Assembly (NCBI GenBank): GCA_016184315.1
Contig: JACPCU010000018.1
Span: 1 to 61,235, forward strand
Direction: 5' to 3'
DNA from: Nitrososphaerota archaeon
GTDB lineage: Archaea > Thermoproteota > Nitrososphaeria > Nitrososphaerales > JACQRY01
DNA: 61,235 bases
In this document: positions 24,446-33,565 of the stretch, in pieces
Layout of the letters: the number at the start of each line of letters is the position of its first letter
How positions within the stretch are numbered: position 1 is the first letter of the stretch
Notes under the pieces: generated by a model
The model's input: the letters and a program-made list of their open reading frames with translations, nothing else
Databases searched by the model: none
Told to the model about the DNA's origin: nothing
Program-made: the position numbers and the translations under genes

Positions 24446-25105
24446 CTAGCTTGAGTGCAGATGTTCCATACCGTATGGGCAGTCGTCCTTGAGGAGGCAG
24501 ACGCTGCACTTCGGGTTGATAGGTCTGCATATCTCCTGTCCGAATCTGACGAAGAGATCGTTGATTTCCAGCCAATATTCTTTGTCAACTGTTCTTAAGA
24601 GAGCATCCTCGGTTTCGTCAGGGGTCTTTGTGGATGCAAATCCTAGACGGTTTGTTATCCTGTGCACATGTGTGTCCACAGGGATGGCTGGTTTCTTGAA
24701 GCCGTAGACCAGCACACAGTTAGCAGTCTTCCTGCCCACTGCTGGAAGAGAAAGGAGATCCTCAATGTTGTCAGGCACCTTACCTTTGAACCGTTTAACA
24801 ATTAATTCCGCTACTTCCCTTATTCTCCTGCTCTTTACACGGTAGAAACCCGCGGGCTTTATCAGGGGCTCCAGTTCAGATGGGGTTGCCGCAGCCAGTT
24901 TTTCAGGCGTGTCATAGATGGAGAAGAGCTGGTTGCATGCTTTAGTGGTGTTGGCGTCCCTAGTTCTTTGTGAAAGTATTGTTCCGATGAGGATTCTGAA
25001 AGGATCCTCTGATTCTTCACTCAATTCGCCCAAGGCTGTCTCGGTTTCAGGCGCGTTTTGCTGTAGCATCTCCTTGATCTTAGTTAGGGCGTATGGGACG
25101 TCCAC
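24446..25105 (-). CDS. nth: Endonuclease III (DNA glycosylase/AP lyase)
   Basis: A 219-aa base-excision repair enzyme. The helix-hairpin-helix [13 protein letters not shown] supplies the catalytic lysine, [13 protein letters not shown] the catalytic aspartate, and the C-terminal cluster [17 protein letters not shown] has the C-X6-C-X2-C-X5-C spacing for a 4Fe-4S cluster. It removes oxidised pyrimidines and nicks the backbone. Single-gene unit in convergent orientation to the PAC4-like gene. Confidence 0.95.
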   Translation of the reverse strand: MDVPYALTKIKEMLQQNAPETETALGELSEESEDPFRILIGTILSQRTRDANTTKACNQLFSIYDTPEKLAAATPSELEPLIKPAGFYRVKSRRIREVAELIVKRFKGKVPDNIEDLLSLPAVGRKTANCVLVYGFKKPAIPVDTHVHRITNRLGFASTKTPDETEDALLRTVDKEYWLEINDLFVRFGQEICRPINPKCSVCLLKDDCPYGMEHLHSS

Positions 25106-25179
25106 AGGAGTAAGGCAAACGCCTTGGGCAAATAAATGGTTCTTAATTTAGAAAACCCAGATACGAGGATCAGGCAAGG

Positions 25180-26067
25180 CTACTCGATTATAGTGCCTGC
25201 ACTGCCTTTTAGCGCATCACCGATCTGTTCGACAGTGGTGATTATGACCTGTTTGCCGCCTTCCACTAAGAAGCTGATGCTTGCTTCTATCTTCGGTTTC
25301 ATTGAGCCTTCTTTGAACTCGCCTGCATCTAAGAGAGCCTGGGCGTCTCTTCTATTAAGCCTGTAAAGTGGGTTCTGATTGCGTTTACCGTAGTTCCGGT
25401 ACACAGTGGGCACATCAGTTAGGAAGACTAGGAGATCTGCCTTGAGCTGGGACGCGAGTTTGGCAGTAGAGTAGTCCTTGTCCACTACTGCTTCTATTCC
25501 GATGAAATCGTCTTTCTCCTTGGCGACTGGGATTCCTCCTCCGCCGCAGGCAATTACGACGAAGCCTCTTCCAACTAAGCTAGCGATCTCCTCTATGTCG
25601 ATTATTTCAACCGGCTTCGGGGAGGGGACGACTCTCCTCCAACCCTCAGGTTCCTTAACCATGTTGCTGAACACCTTCTCCCGGTAATAGGGGCCTATGG
25701 GCTTCGTAGGCTTCTCGAAGGCAGGGTCTTTCTCGTCAACCAAGACACGCGTAATGATCGTAGCTGCGTTTTTCCGCAAGACGTTTTCTACGGCCTGCTG
25801 AATCCAGTAGCCCAGTTGGCCCTGCGTCATGGCGTCAAGGGTGTCTAAGGGCATAGGTGGCACGATGTCTTTGGCAGTTTCCTGTTGTAGGAGAAGGTTG
25901 CCTACTTGAGGCCCGTTTCCATGAGTGAGAACCAAGCTGAATCTTTCTGACAAAGGTTTCAGAAGCGCGATCGTGTTGTTGACTCGAGATATCTGTTTTT
26001 CTGCGGTTCCTCTTTCCTTTGGATGTATCAGGGCGTTCCCGCCTAATGCGACTGCAGCTATAGCCAT
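25180..26067 (-). CDS. arcC: Carbamate kinase
   Basis: A 295-aa amino-acid-kinase-family enzyme: AALGGNALI at the start, LTHGNGPQVGNLLLQ, ACGGGGIPV, EAVVDKDYSTAKLAS and LLVFLTDV match carbamate kinase. It turns carbamoyl phosphate and ADP into ATP and carbamate, or the reverse. It overlaps the stop of the upstream cDPGS-like gene by 10 nt, so the two are translationally coupled. No arginine deiminase or ornithine carbamoyltransferase genes are nearby. Confidence 0.92.
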   Translation of the reverse strand: MAIAAVALGGNALIHPKERGTAEKQISRVNNTIALLKPLSERFSLVLTHGNGPQVGNLLLQQETAKDIVPPMPLDTLDAMTQGQLGYWIQQAVENVLRKNAATIITRVLVDEKDPAFEKPTKPIGPYYREKVFSNMVKEPEGWRRVVPSPKPVEIIDIEEIASLVGRGFVVIACGGGGIPVAKEKDDFIGIEAVVDKDYSTAKLASQLKADLLVFLTDVPTVYRNYGKRNQNPLYRLNRRDAQALLDAGEFKEGSMKPKIEASISFLVEGGKQVIITTVEQIGDALKGSAGTIIE

Positions 26068-27368
26068 GGCTTCAAAACCTTGTCTAGGGTTAGGTCTCCG
26101 ACTTCCTGCAGCTCGTAGTTGACTTGCACGACTGGTTTGTTGATCCTGATGATGTCTGGAAGTGTGACTGGCGTTGCATCTATGACCGCTTCACACTCAG
26201 CTGCGTTGATGGTTTCTTCCAGTTCTCTCACCTGTTTCTCGCCATAGCCCATCGCGGGCAGCTCTCTCCTGAGATGCGGGTAGCGCTGGTAGGCCTGTCT
26301 AATGGACCCTACTGCATATCTGCGTGCGTCAACGATCTTGCAGTCATACTTGTTTGCAGCTACTGTTCCGGCGCCGTAAGGCATGCCTCCATGTGTAAGA
26401 GTGGGACCGTCTTCAACTATCAGAACAGCCTTGCCCCTGATCAAATCGGGTTTATCCACGGTTACGGTGGATTTGGCCCTGATGATCTTGGCGGTGGGGT
26501 TTGCAGCCTTAATGTTCTTGATTACTGTGTTTATGTCGGGTTTGCTGGCGGAGTCGATCTTGTTGACGATGGCGACGTCAGCCATCCTTAGGTTAGTCTC
26601 TCCAGGATGGTAGGTGAGCTCATGGCCAGCCCTATGTGGATCGAGAACAACGATAAGTAAGTCTGATCTGATGAAGGGAAAGTCGTTGTTGCCCCCATCC
26701 CAGACTATTACGTCTGCTTCCTTCTCTGCTTCTCTGAGGATCCTAGTGTAGTCTACTCCTGCGTAGACAATTATTCCGTTGCGGATATGAGGCTCGTATT
26801 CTTCTCTTTCTTCGATCGTTGTCTTTTGGGTATCTAGGTCTTCTGAGGTAGCAAATCTTTGGCAGACCTGTTTTCTAAGGTCCCCGTAAGGCATAGGGTG
26901 CCTGATTACAACAACTCTTTTACCATACTTTTGCAGAATGCAAGTGATCTTCCTTGACACTTGGCTTTTGCCTGAACCAGTTCTAACAGCGGTAACTGCG
27001 ACAACTGGTTTGGAAGATCTTAGCATGGTTGAATTTGGTCCGAGTAGGAGGAAGTCGGCGCCGTTTGCTTGGGCGATGGATGCTTTATGCATCACGTATT
27101 CATGTGGCACATCTGAGTATGAGAAGACTGCTTGATCGACTTTCAGTTTCTTTATGAGTTCAGGTAGTTGTTCTTCTGGATAGATGGGTATGCCGTTTGG
27201 ATACAGTTTCCCTGCCAGCTCTTTTGGATATTTTCTTTCCGCGATACCGGGGATTTGTGTTGCTGTGAAAGCTACTACTTTGTAGTTGGGGTTGTCTCGG
27301 TAAACAGTGTTGTAGTTGTGGAAGTCTCTTCCCGCGGCGCCCATGATGATGATTCTCTTAGCTTTCAG
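26058..27368 (-). CDS. Cyclic 2,3-diphosphoglycerate-synthetase-like GTPase/ligase
   Basis: About 436 aa. It has the family N-terminal motif MGAAGRDFHNYNTVYRDN, a P-loop RTGSGKSQVSRKI near residue 125, WDGGNNDFPF and VNKIDSA. The first ATG (27344) would cut the first strand: in-frame upstream codons read LKAKRIII, which the family needs before MGAAGRD. The only open start is a CTG at 27366-27368 with AGGTGA six bases upstream, so I place the start there. Members make cyclic 2,3-diphosphoglycerate in some methanogens; here pairing with carbamate kinase hints at another role. Confidence 0.75.
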   Translation of the reverse strand: MKAKRIIIMGAAGRDFHNYNTVYRDNPNYKVVAFTATQIPGIAERKYPKELAGKLYPNGIPIYPEEQLPELIKKLKVDQAVFSYSDVPHEYVMHKASIAQANGADFLLLGPNSTMLRSSKPVVAVTAVRTGSGKSQVSRKITCILQKYGKRVVVIRHPMPYGDLRKQVCQRFATSEDLDTQKTTIEEREEYEPHIRNGIIVYAGVDYTRILREAEKEADVIVWDGGNNDFPFIRSDLLIVVLDPHRAGHELTYHPGETNLRMADVAIVNKIDSASKPDINTVIKNIKAANPTAKIIRAKSTVTVDKPDLIRGKAVLIVEDGPTLTHGGMPYGAGTVAANKYDCKIVDARRYAVGSIRQAYQRYPHLRRELPAMGYGEKQVRELEETINAAECEAVIDATPVTLPDIIRINKPVVQVNYELQEVGDLTLDKVLKPWL

Positions 27369-27374
27369 GTAAGC

Positions 27375-27380
27375 TCACCT
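27375..27380 (-). promoter_or_regulatory. Shine-Dalgarno site deciding a CTG start
   Basis: Minus-strand AGGTGA ends six bases before the CTG at 27368. An in-frame TGA overlaps the site, so no start further upstream is possible. The ATG at 27344 lies about 30 nt from this site, too far to use it. Confidence 0.55.
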
Positions 27381-27413
27381 AGGTCGTTGACCGATCTTAG
27401 GGCTCGTTTGAGG

Positions 27414-28721
27414 TTACATGGAGACCTTGCCTGCGTAGCCTTCCTTCCCGAAGAATTCTTCCACCGCGCATCCAACCTTCTCCCTGTGGCTCGCAGTAGT
27501 GTAGATTCGGAGAATATCCATGTATCCGGAAATAGCTCCTACTAGAGGCAGATCCTCCACCTTCACGGTTTCAGGCACAAGCCCTTCCTTTGTCCTCGAT
27601 ACCAGTATCAGGCTTCGCAGGGCCTGTCTTGTTGACGTTATGGGCACCGAGGGAGCAGTAGGAACATCGACGTAGATCAGGTCTGGGTCTGTGCCTGCTT
27701 TGCCAGCTATTTCATCAGCCAAGCTTTCTCGGACACCTTTCTGGGCGAAGATGCGTTCCATGAACCTGTCTTGGTCACGTCTGTGGAGCACTCTTTCGAA
27801 GACGCATTTGAATAGACGCCTATCCCTAACATCTTCGGCCAATTGCTTGGCGCGCTTGAGGTCTGAGGAGCCCGCTGCCTTTAGCTCTGCTAGCTGGTTG
27901 AGCAACACTTCGTCAGTCATGGAGAGGTACTTGCTCAGATCTGACACATCAGTCAACCCTAAATGTGAATCGGCAAGCGACAGTGCTTTGATGAGCATTA
28001 CTTCTGCCGCTCTAACGGTGCGGTGGAAGTATACCGCTTTGAACATCTCGTATCTTGCTATCATCAAGGCTTCAAACGCGTAGAGGGCAGCATGGTTCAA
28101 GGCGAGCTTGTTTTCAACAACTTCCAGCGAGTTGAGGACTCTATGGACGTCCACCTTCCCATATTCTACTCCTGTGAAATAAGAATCTCTAAGCAGGTAA
28201 TCCATGATGTCCACGCTGAGACCTCCTCCTATCATCTCGTTCATGAACTGGGGTTTCTTTGGGGAGAAGCCGATGGCGAAGCTGGACATAGTTTCCTTGT
28301 CGAAGCCGTGTTTCTGCAAGACTTCTCCTAGCTCGGACTCTTTGACTATGCGCGTGGTCATGTCTTCGTGGGTAAGCCCGTTCTTCTCGGTCATTACTTC
28401 TTCAAACAGGTGTGAGAAAGGCCCGTGGCCCACGTCGTGAAGCAGTGCTGCGAGCCTCGTCTGCTGGATGTCTTCATCTTTGAGTTCTCCTTTGGAGAAG
28501 AGTGATTGAGCTGTTAGACCTGCTAGATGCATGGTTCCCGTCATGTGTTCGAATCGGGTGTGCTGGGCTCCGGGGTAGGTTAGATGTGCACCTGAGAGCT
28601 GCCTTATTCTTCTCATTCTTTGGAATACGGGCGAGTCGATCAAGTCTTTCTCTACATCTGTAGCATAGATGTAGCCGTGGACAGGGTCGCGTATCTCAGC
28701 TGCGCGAGCTTCTAGAGGCAC
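27414..28721 (-). CDS. HD-domain phosphohydrolase (SAMHD1/dGTPase-like)
   Basis: A 435-aa protein with an N-terminal HD domain: IRDPVHGYIYAT, RIRQLSGAHLTYPGAQHTRFEH, then LLHDVGHGPFSHLFEE and the final aspartate in SVDIMDYLLRDSYFTGV. This subgroup resembles SAMHD1-type dNTP triphosphohydrolases and related enzymes. The C-terminal 200 residues are mainly helical. GTG start. It is immediately upstream of the cDPGS-like gene on the same strand, with 45 bp between. Confidence 0.85.
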   Translation of the reverse strand: MPLEARAAEIRDPVHGYIYATDVEKDLIDSPVFQRMRRIRQLSGAHLTYPGAQHTRFEHMTGTMHLAGLTAQSLFSKGELKDEDIQQTRLAALLHDVGHGPFSHLFEEVMTEKNGLTHEDMTTRIVKESELGEVLQKHGFDKETMSSFAIGFSPKKPQFMNEMIGGGLSVDIMDYLLRDSYFTGVEYGKVDVHRVLNSLEVVENKLALNHAALYAFEALMIARYEMFKAVYFHRTVRAAEVMLIKALSLADSHLGLTDVSDLSKYLSMTDEVLLNQLAELKAAGSSDLKRAKQLAEDVRDRRLFKCVFERVLHRRDQDRFMERIFAQKGVRESLADEIAGKAGTDPDLIYVDVPTAPSVPITSTRQALRSLILVSRTKEGLVPETVKVEDLPLVGAISGYMDILRIYTTASHREKVGCAVEEFFGKEGYAGKVSM

Positions 28722-28852
28722 GTAACACTAGCTCTCTTACCTTTCTCTTAAGGCTGATGCTCTCTATGACAGTTCTGTCCTTTTAGCTTACAGCTATACT
28801 TCGACTTCTAAAGTCAGATTATGGATGCAAGACCGATCTGATAATCCACTCA

Positions 28853-28862
28853 AGATTAAATA
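28853..28862 (+). promoter_or_regulatory. TATA box of the PIN-domain pair
   Basis: GATTAAATAG is centred 30 nt before the ATG at 28888, indicating a leaderless bicistronic transcript of the next two genes. Confidence 0.5.
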
Positions 28863-28887
28863 GTTCGGCATCTGGATTGATAATCAG

Positions 28888-29289
28888 ATGTCGACGATCT
28901 TACTCTATAAGGAGAAGAAAGAGAGCCTGCGTAAGGTCTCGGAGTTTAAGAAAAAGACGGGTAGTTTAGATGTCTCACGATCAATAGAGAAGATTCCATC
29001 CGATTACGATGGTAAGTTAGCATACGATCTTCTGAATAGGATTTTTGGAGGAGGAGGACCGATTGTATTTAGAGGATTGGCGGAAAACCAGCTGCAGGAA
29101 ATGTTTGGGGGAGGAAGCAAAGCCATTCTGCATATGCTCAATGTCTATGCTAGTGTCAAAGCAGTTAGGCGTGTAGAAAAAGGTCTTCACGAAGCGTCAA
29201 AGAAAGCAAGAGCTAACGATGAGAGGTGGAATAGGGTAGCTCAGGCCCTCGAGGAACCTAGTTACCCTCTGGAGAAGCTGGATTTCTAA
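28888..29289 (+). CDS. Putative antitoxin partner of a PIN-like protein
   Basis: A 133-aa protein that I cannot assign to a family. It begins with a basic helix (YKEKKESLRKVSEFKKKTG), has a glycine-rich turn (RIFGGGGPIVFRG) and again FGGGSKAI, and ends in a charged helix. No ribbon-helix-helix or AbrB motif is obvious. It stands directly before a PIN-like gene (11 bp apart), the position an antitoxin or accessory factor takes. Confidence 0.5.
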   Translation: MSTILLYKEKKESLRKVSEFKKKTGSLDVSRSIEKIPSDYDGKLAYDLLNRIFGGGGPIVFRGLAENQLQEMFGGGSKAILHMLNVYASVKAVRRVEKGLHEASKKARANDERWNRVAQALEEPSYPLEKLDF

Positions 29290-29300
29290 GTGTTCAAGCC

Positions 29301-29738
29301 ATGTCTGAAAGGCAAATCAGCCTTGACAGCACCGTGTTTAGGAATAGACAGTTCATAGAATGGCTAAGTGCTAGACAGGATGTTGTGGTACGTCTTTCAG
29401 TTGTGGTTTATCTCGAGGCATTATACTGGTTCCTACGTAATGGATTAAGCGTCAAAGACTTTGAAGATGAAGTTAAGGCGTTGAGGGCCACCATTGACCG
29501 ACTTGGAGTTGAAGTCTCTCGGCGCGTAGCAGTAGTCGCTTTAAGGAATAAGCAAAAATATGATTTCAAGGGCCATTTTAGAGATTATGTCGTCGGGATA
29601 TCCGCCTTGAGAAGTCATTTCACACTGATCTCAAATGACAAGGGTGGCTTTGCCTTTGCTGTTAATGGGGTTTCACCAAATGTCCTGACCCCTCATGACT
29701 TTGTGGCTGAATTGACGTATGAAGAGAAGACCGGCTAA
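29301..29738 (+). CDS. PIN-domain-like ribonuclease (toxin-type)
   Basis: A 145-aa protein with the acidic pattern of a PIN nuclease: LDSTVF near residue 9 (first Asp), VVYLEALYW (Glu near 42), FRDYVVGISAL (third acid) and ISNDKGGF at the end of the fold. The second half reads like VapC proteins although helix 2 is longer. Such nucleases cut tRNA or rRNA. The preceding gene is probably its antitoxin. About 240 bp without features follow. Confidence 0.65.
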   Translation: MSERQISLDSTVFRNRQFIEWLSARQDVVVRLSVVVYLEALYWFLRNGLSVKDFEDEVKALRATIDRLGVEVSRRVAVVALRNKQKYDFKGHFRDYVVGISALRSHFTLISNDKGGFAFAVNGVSPNVLTPHDFVAELTYEEKTG

Positions 29739-29976
29739 TGAGAAAAGATGTTTGGAAATTAACTGGCACCCATAGTTTGACAAGTAACACTTGAACCCCA
29801 GCCTATATGTAGCAAAAACACTTCCAAAGAGTGCCATAGATTGACCAGTCAAGAAACAATAATGCTGTTAATTCTATTCATGTAGCTACTTCCAGCAAGT
29901 CTTTCCCCCAAGAACTTGAAGTTTACATTGTAAAAGGGCTTCTACTTCGCACAAAAGAGCTATGACATGGGAAAAG

Positions 29977-30588
29977 TTAACTGTTTTCTATCATCCTGTT
30001 AAGGCGTGTCTCTACGCTAAGCGCTATGTCTTCATGCACTTCACTAGGTATCCTCATACCGTTGACGACAGTCCACTTTAGGCTTCTGGCAAGTTTCAGG
30101 TACTGTCCTCTCACCTTTGACAGAAACTTGAGGTCTCGTTCATGAACATCTCTACCCTGCATCTTTCTCTTCAAAGAGGTCTCTGGAGTTATGTCAACCA
30201 GTACGGTCATGTCTGGAACTGGGAGACCCTTTTCAAGGCTCCTGAGCCATGTTAACGGCAACCCGTTTGCAGCGCCGTAAACGTAGTTTGACGCCGAAAA
30301 CCTGTCCAAGACAACGACCTTATTTTCGCCGAGCCATTTATTCAACGTGGGATGCATCTCCCATCTGTTGGCTGCTAGAAGCATGTGTTTGACTTGGGGA
30401 GTGGTGTAGGTTTCTAGGCTAGCCTTGATCAGCTGACCTATGGCAGTGGAGTATGTCGGGAAGGCTAGGGTTTCTACCTGTAGTCTCTTCCGTCTGAGTC
30501 TTTGCGCCAGCATCTCCGTTTGAGTCTTTTTTCCGCTTTGATCTATACCTTCTATGACGCAGATGAACCCTTTGGTTGGCTGGCGCGT
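29977..30588 (-). CDS. tmk: Thymidylate kinase
   Basis: About 203 aa, phosphorylating dTMP. Residues upstream of the first in-frame ATG (30513) contain the essential P-loop EGIDQSGKKTQTE, so that ATG cannot be the start. The frame is closed by TGA at 30595-30597 and has no ATG, GTG or TTG before the P-loop; an ACG at 30586-30588 sits six bases after AGGTGA and gives the natural N-terminus TRQPTKGFICVIEG. Other motifs: VLDRFSASNYVYG (DR) and VDITPETSLKRK. A 1-nt sequencing frameshift is the alternative. Confidence 0.78.
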   Translation of the reverse strand, partial: TRQPTKGFICVIEGIDQSGKKTQTEMLAQRLRRKRLQVETLAFPTYSTAIGQLIKASLETYTTPQVKHMLLAANRWEMHPTLNKWLGENKVVVLDRFSASNYVYGAANGLPLTWLRSLEKGLPVPDMTVLVDITPETSLKRKMQGRDVHERDLKFLSKVRGQYLKLARSLKWTVVNGMRIPSEVHEDIALSVETRLNRMIENS

Positions 30589-30673
30589 AGGTCTTCACCT
30601 TGTGCCCTGGGCTCACCGGAGATCGCTAAAAGAGTTTAACTGACTAGGCTGGTCTGAGCTAGACTCCTCTCAT

Positions 30674-32263
30674 GTGGCAAGCAATCAGCTTAATAGCTAT
30701 ACGGAGAACATCTTGATAGGCTTGGCTTCCAGGTTTGACGATCATCCGTTGATTAGGCCTGGGAGACTAGAGTTTAGGAGTTATCAGGCTAGTATCGCTG
30801 AGCAGTGTCTAAGGGAGAATACTCTTGTCGTTTTACCTACGGGGTTGGGGAAGACCGTCGTCGCTTTACTGACTCTTGTGGAGTTTGCTAGGGACGGTGC
30901 GGGGAAGAAGTGTCTTTTCCTTGCTCCTACGCGAGTGTTGGTGCATCAGCACAGGGATTTCATTGTGTCAAATAGTTTTCTTAGCGAAGATGATGTGGAA
31001 ATCCTGACTGGAGAGGAGCCTCCAGAGCTTAGAAGGATGCGGTGGGAGAAGAAGATCATCTGCGCTACTCCGCAGGTTGTGGTGAATGATGTTGACACCG
31101 GTCTTCTACGCTTAGAGGACTTGAGCTTGGTTATCTTCGACGAGGTTCACCGAGCTGTGGGTGACTACGCCTACAGTGTGCTGGGGGAACATTTGGGCAC
31201 ATCCAACCCTGCGTGCAGAGTTGTGGGGTTCACGGCATCCCTCCCCGGAGAGATGAAGCTCGTCCGCGGCATTCTGGGTAGGATGAGGTTCAGCAGAGTG
31301 GAGGCCAAGGATGAAGCCAGCGATGAGGTCAAACCGTATGCTCAAGACACTGAAGCGAAGTGGGTTGAGGTCACCCTGCCGCCGATAATGGAGTACATCA
31401 GAAGCCTCATGGCGGCTGCTATGGCGCCGTATACGAGGACCCTTGTGACCGCCGGTCTGCTTCCTAAGTTTGCGGAGAGTAAGCCGAGCTTTAGATTGAT
31501 CTTGGCATGTAGGAAGAAGCTCGGTTCTCCTCGATTCACCCCTGAGGCTGCTGCTCTCTACTCTCTGATCAGGATTCACCATGCTCTCTCTATTCTGGAG
31601 ACTCAGAGCCTAGAATCATTCAAAGACTTCATGGATCGGCTCGTCGACCGTAAGAGGGGAATCGGATTACCATCTCTTCTTGCACAGGAGAAAGTCGTGG
31701 AGGCATGCGAAGCCGCCAGGGGAGCATTGATGCTGGGCTTGGAACACCCCAAGATCTCGGCGTTGAAAGACGCATTAGGCTCGTTGAAGCAGGGAGAGAA
31801 GGCGATTGTTTTCGCAGGATACAGGCATTCGGTTGAGATGCTTTGCAAGCGGTTGAATGACTCAGGGATCAAAGCTGGTTTCCTGATCGGGAAGAGCGGC
31901 GGAGGTCTCACCCAAGAAGAACAGGTGGAGGCTCTTGAAGACCTTAGGAGCGGAAAACACAGCGTCATGGTGGCTACGCAGGTGGGTGAAGAGGGCCTAG
32001 ACGTCTCCGAATGCAACCTTGTGGTCTTCTATGATAACGTTCCCAGTGGAATCAGATTCATTCAGAGACGTGGCCGAACAGGCAGGAGAGCACCGGGAAG
32101 AGTCATGATCTTCGTGACTAAGGGCACTAGAGACGAAGCGTATTACTGGACTGGGTTGAGGCGACTCCAACAGTCAAAGAGAATAGCACACATACTTTCC
32201 AACTCAAACAACGACAACATGGAACAGACGCAGCCCAAAGGACAGGCAACCCTATCCCCGTGA
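30674..32263 (+). CDS. Hef-like SF2 DNA helicase (helicase half only)
   Basis: A 529-aa helicase of the Hef/FANCM/Mph1 type. Walker A PTGLGKT near residue 54, FLAPTRVLVHQH, DEVHRA near 155, GFTASLPG, and motifs V-VI ATQVGEEGLD and QRRGRTGR near 463. The helical insertion between the two RecA domains (residues 230-350) is typical of Hef. In euryarchaea Hef carries an XPF nuclease domain; here that part is absent and a separate XPF gene lies at 3728. GTG start. Confidence 0.87.
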   Translation: MASNQLNSYTENILIGLASRFDDHPLIRPGRLEFRSYQASIAEQCLRENTLVVLPTGLGKTVVALLTLVEFARDGAGKKCLFLAPTRVLVHQHRDFIVSNSFLSEDDVEILTGEEPPELRRMRWEKKIICATPQVVVNDVDTGLLRLEDLSLVIFDEVHRAVGDYAYSVLGEHLGTSNPACRVVGFTASLPGEMKLVRGILGRMRFSRVEAKDEASDEVKPYAQDTEAKWVEVTLPPIMEYIRSLMAAAMAPYTRTLVTAGLLPKFAESKPSFRLILACRKKLGSPRFTPEAAALYSLIRIHHALSILETQSLESFKDFMDRLVDRKRGIGLPSLLAQEKVVEACEAARGALMLGLEHPKISALKDALGSLKQGEKAIVFAGYRHSVEMLCKRLNDSGIKAGFLIGKSGGGLTQEEQVEALEDLRSGKHSVMVATQVGEEGLDVSECNLVVFYDNVPSGIRFIQRRGRTGRRAPGRVMIFVTKGTRDEAYYWTGLRRLQQSKRIAHILSNSNNDNMEQTQPKGQATLSP

Positions 32264-32272
32264 AAGACGATG

Positions 32273-33193
32273 CTAGAAAGCCACGACGATGTAGGAACCC
32301 AAGACCACAAGAATAGTGGCAATTATCACCAAGCCGTTTACTCTCTCAATCTTCTGAATCAACGCGTAAGAACCTATGGTTGCCACGACTGGGCTTAGGT
32401 TTGATAGAGGAGCTACCAGCACAACCGGTAGAAAGCCTAGCGAAGAGTAGTAGAGCATGTATCCTAAGGATGTAGTAAATCCAGATGCTAGAAGATATGA
32501 AAGGTCTCTCCTGCTGATCTTCGAGATCTCTGCGAACTTTCCCTTAACCACGACTAGAATACTCTGAAGTACTACCGAAAAGAGGTATCCGATCAATGCT
32601 GCAAGAAGAGCGCTGCCTATTCCAACAACCGCAGCTCGACTGGTAATCCAAGCCAAGGACCAAGCCACACTCCCCCCAAGACCTAGCCCTAAGCCTTTCA
32701 GAAAAGCCAGATCCCCAACATTCCTACGGGTCGTCCCTGAAGGTGCGCTGAAAGCTATCAGCAACACGCCTAAGAAGACTATGCCTGTGCCAGCCGCGAC
32801 TATAACCGAGAGATCTTCGCTGAGCAAGAGCACTGCAAGGAGGCTGGAGAGCGGGACCTGTATTGTTGCGACTTGGCTGGTTCTTGCTGCCCCAATAGTC
32901 TTTATGGAGCCATAAATGAGTTGGCGGCCCAGATTATGGTTAAAGAAACCGCCTAGAAACCCCATTAGCAGCGTCCATGGAGTAAACGCCAACGGTCTGG
33001 AGAACTCTCCTGTGACTAGGGCGAAACCTAACAGTATGGGAACTGATGGAAGAATAGTTACGAATACGCCGGATGTTAGATTGGTAGTCAAAATGCCTTT
33101 TCTGGTGAGAATCTTGCTTAAGCCAAAGAAAATTGGCGAGACTCCCGCCAATATGAATCCAGTAAGTTCTTCAACCATGAAGCAAGCCACCAA
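32273..33193 (-). CDS. EamA-family (drug/metabolite) transporter
   Basis: A 306-aa protein with ten predicted membrane helices in two EamA repeats; the second repeat contains SNLSPVVATIGSYAL, characteristic of this family, and the first QVATIQVPLSSLLAVLLL. Function may be export of small metabolites. It is tail-to-tail with the Hef helicase, 9 nt apart. Confidence 0.82.
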   Translation of the reverse strand: MVACFMVEELTGFILAGVSPIFFGLSKILTRKGILTTNLTSGVFVTILPSVPILLGFALVTGEFSRPLAFTPWTLLMGFLGGFFNHNLGRQLIYGSIKTIGAARTSQVATIQVPLSSLLAVLLLSEDLSVIVAAGTGIVFLGVLLIAFSAPSGTTRRNVGDLAFLKGLGLGLGGSVAWSLAWITSRAAVVGIGSALLAALIGYLFSVVLQSILVVVKGKFAEISKISRRDLSYLLASGFTTSLGYMLYYSSLGFLPVVLVAPLSNLSPVVATIGSYALIQKIERVNGLVIIATILVVLGSYIVVAF

Positions 33194-33565
33194 TGCAAAA
33201 GAAGGTAGACCTTCAGGACGACGCGCTCAATCCTGTCCCGCTCATGCAGTCTAGTAAAGGAATGTTCCAAGAGAGCCAGATTCTCCTGGGCGTTGGAGTC
33301 CAACATGAAATCGAATGTGACTGCCATTTATTCTTGTACAAGTCTAAAGAGTTGGCCACGCACTGGGTGCTGCTCCAAACTGTATATAGTATTTTCATGA
33401 CGGAAAACATCGTGCTGCTATCTGCCCCAGAGTTGAGGGGAGGTGATGGCTTCCCTCCATCTGGTACGGCCACTGGGGAGATAAAAATAGCAGAGAAATG
33501 GACAAAACGCGTTAAATTTGCATCGAGTATGAGAAAGCTTTCCTCAACACCGCGATTCATTCGAG
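33194..33565. other. Intergenic region between EamA transporter and Mo-oxidoreductase
   Basis: About 370 bp separating divergent genes. Both strands have open frames of 130-144 codons here, but they resemble no protein family and lack start signals. A TATA-like GTATATAGTAT near 33380 and TTAAATTTG near 33512 could be promoter elements. Nothing else is recognisable. Confidence 0.4.

Noticed and set aside
30419-30616. Minus-strand frame starting upstream of tmk
   Set aside because: Different frame from the P-loop; it becomes tmk only if a base is missing, which is discussed under the start-codon finding.
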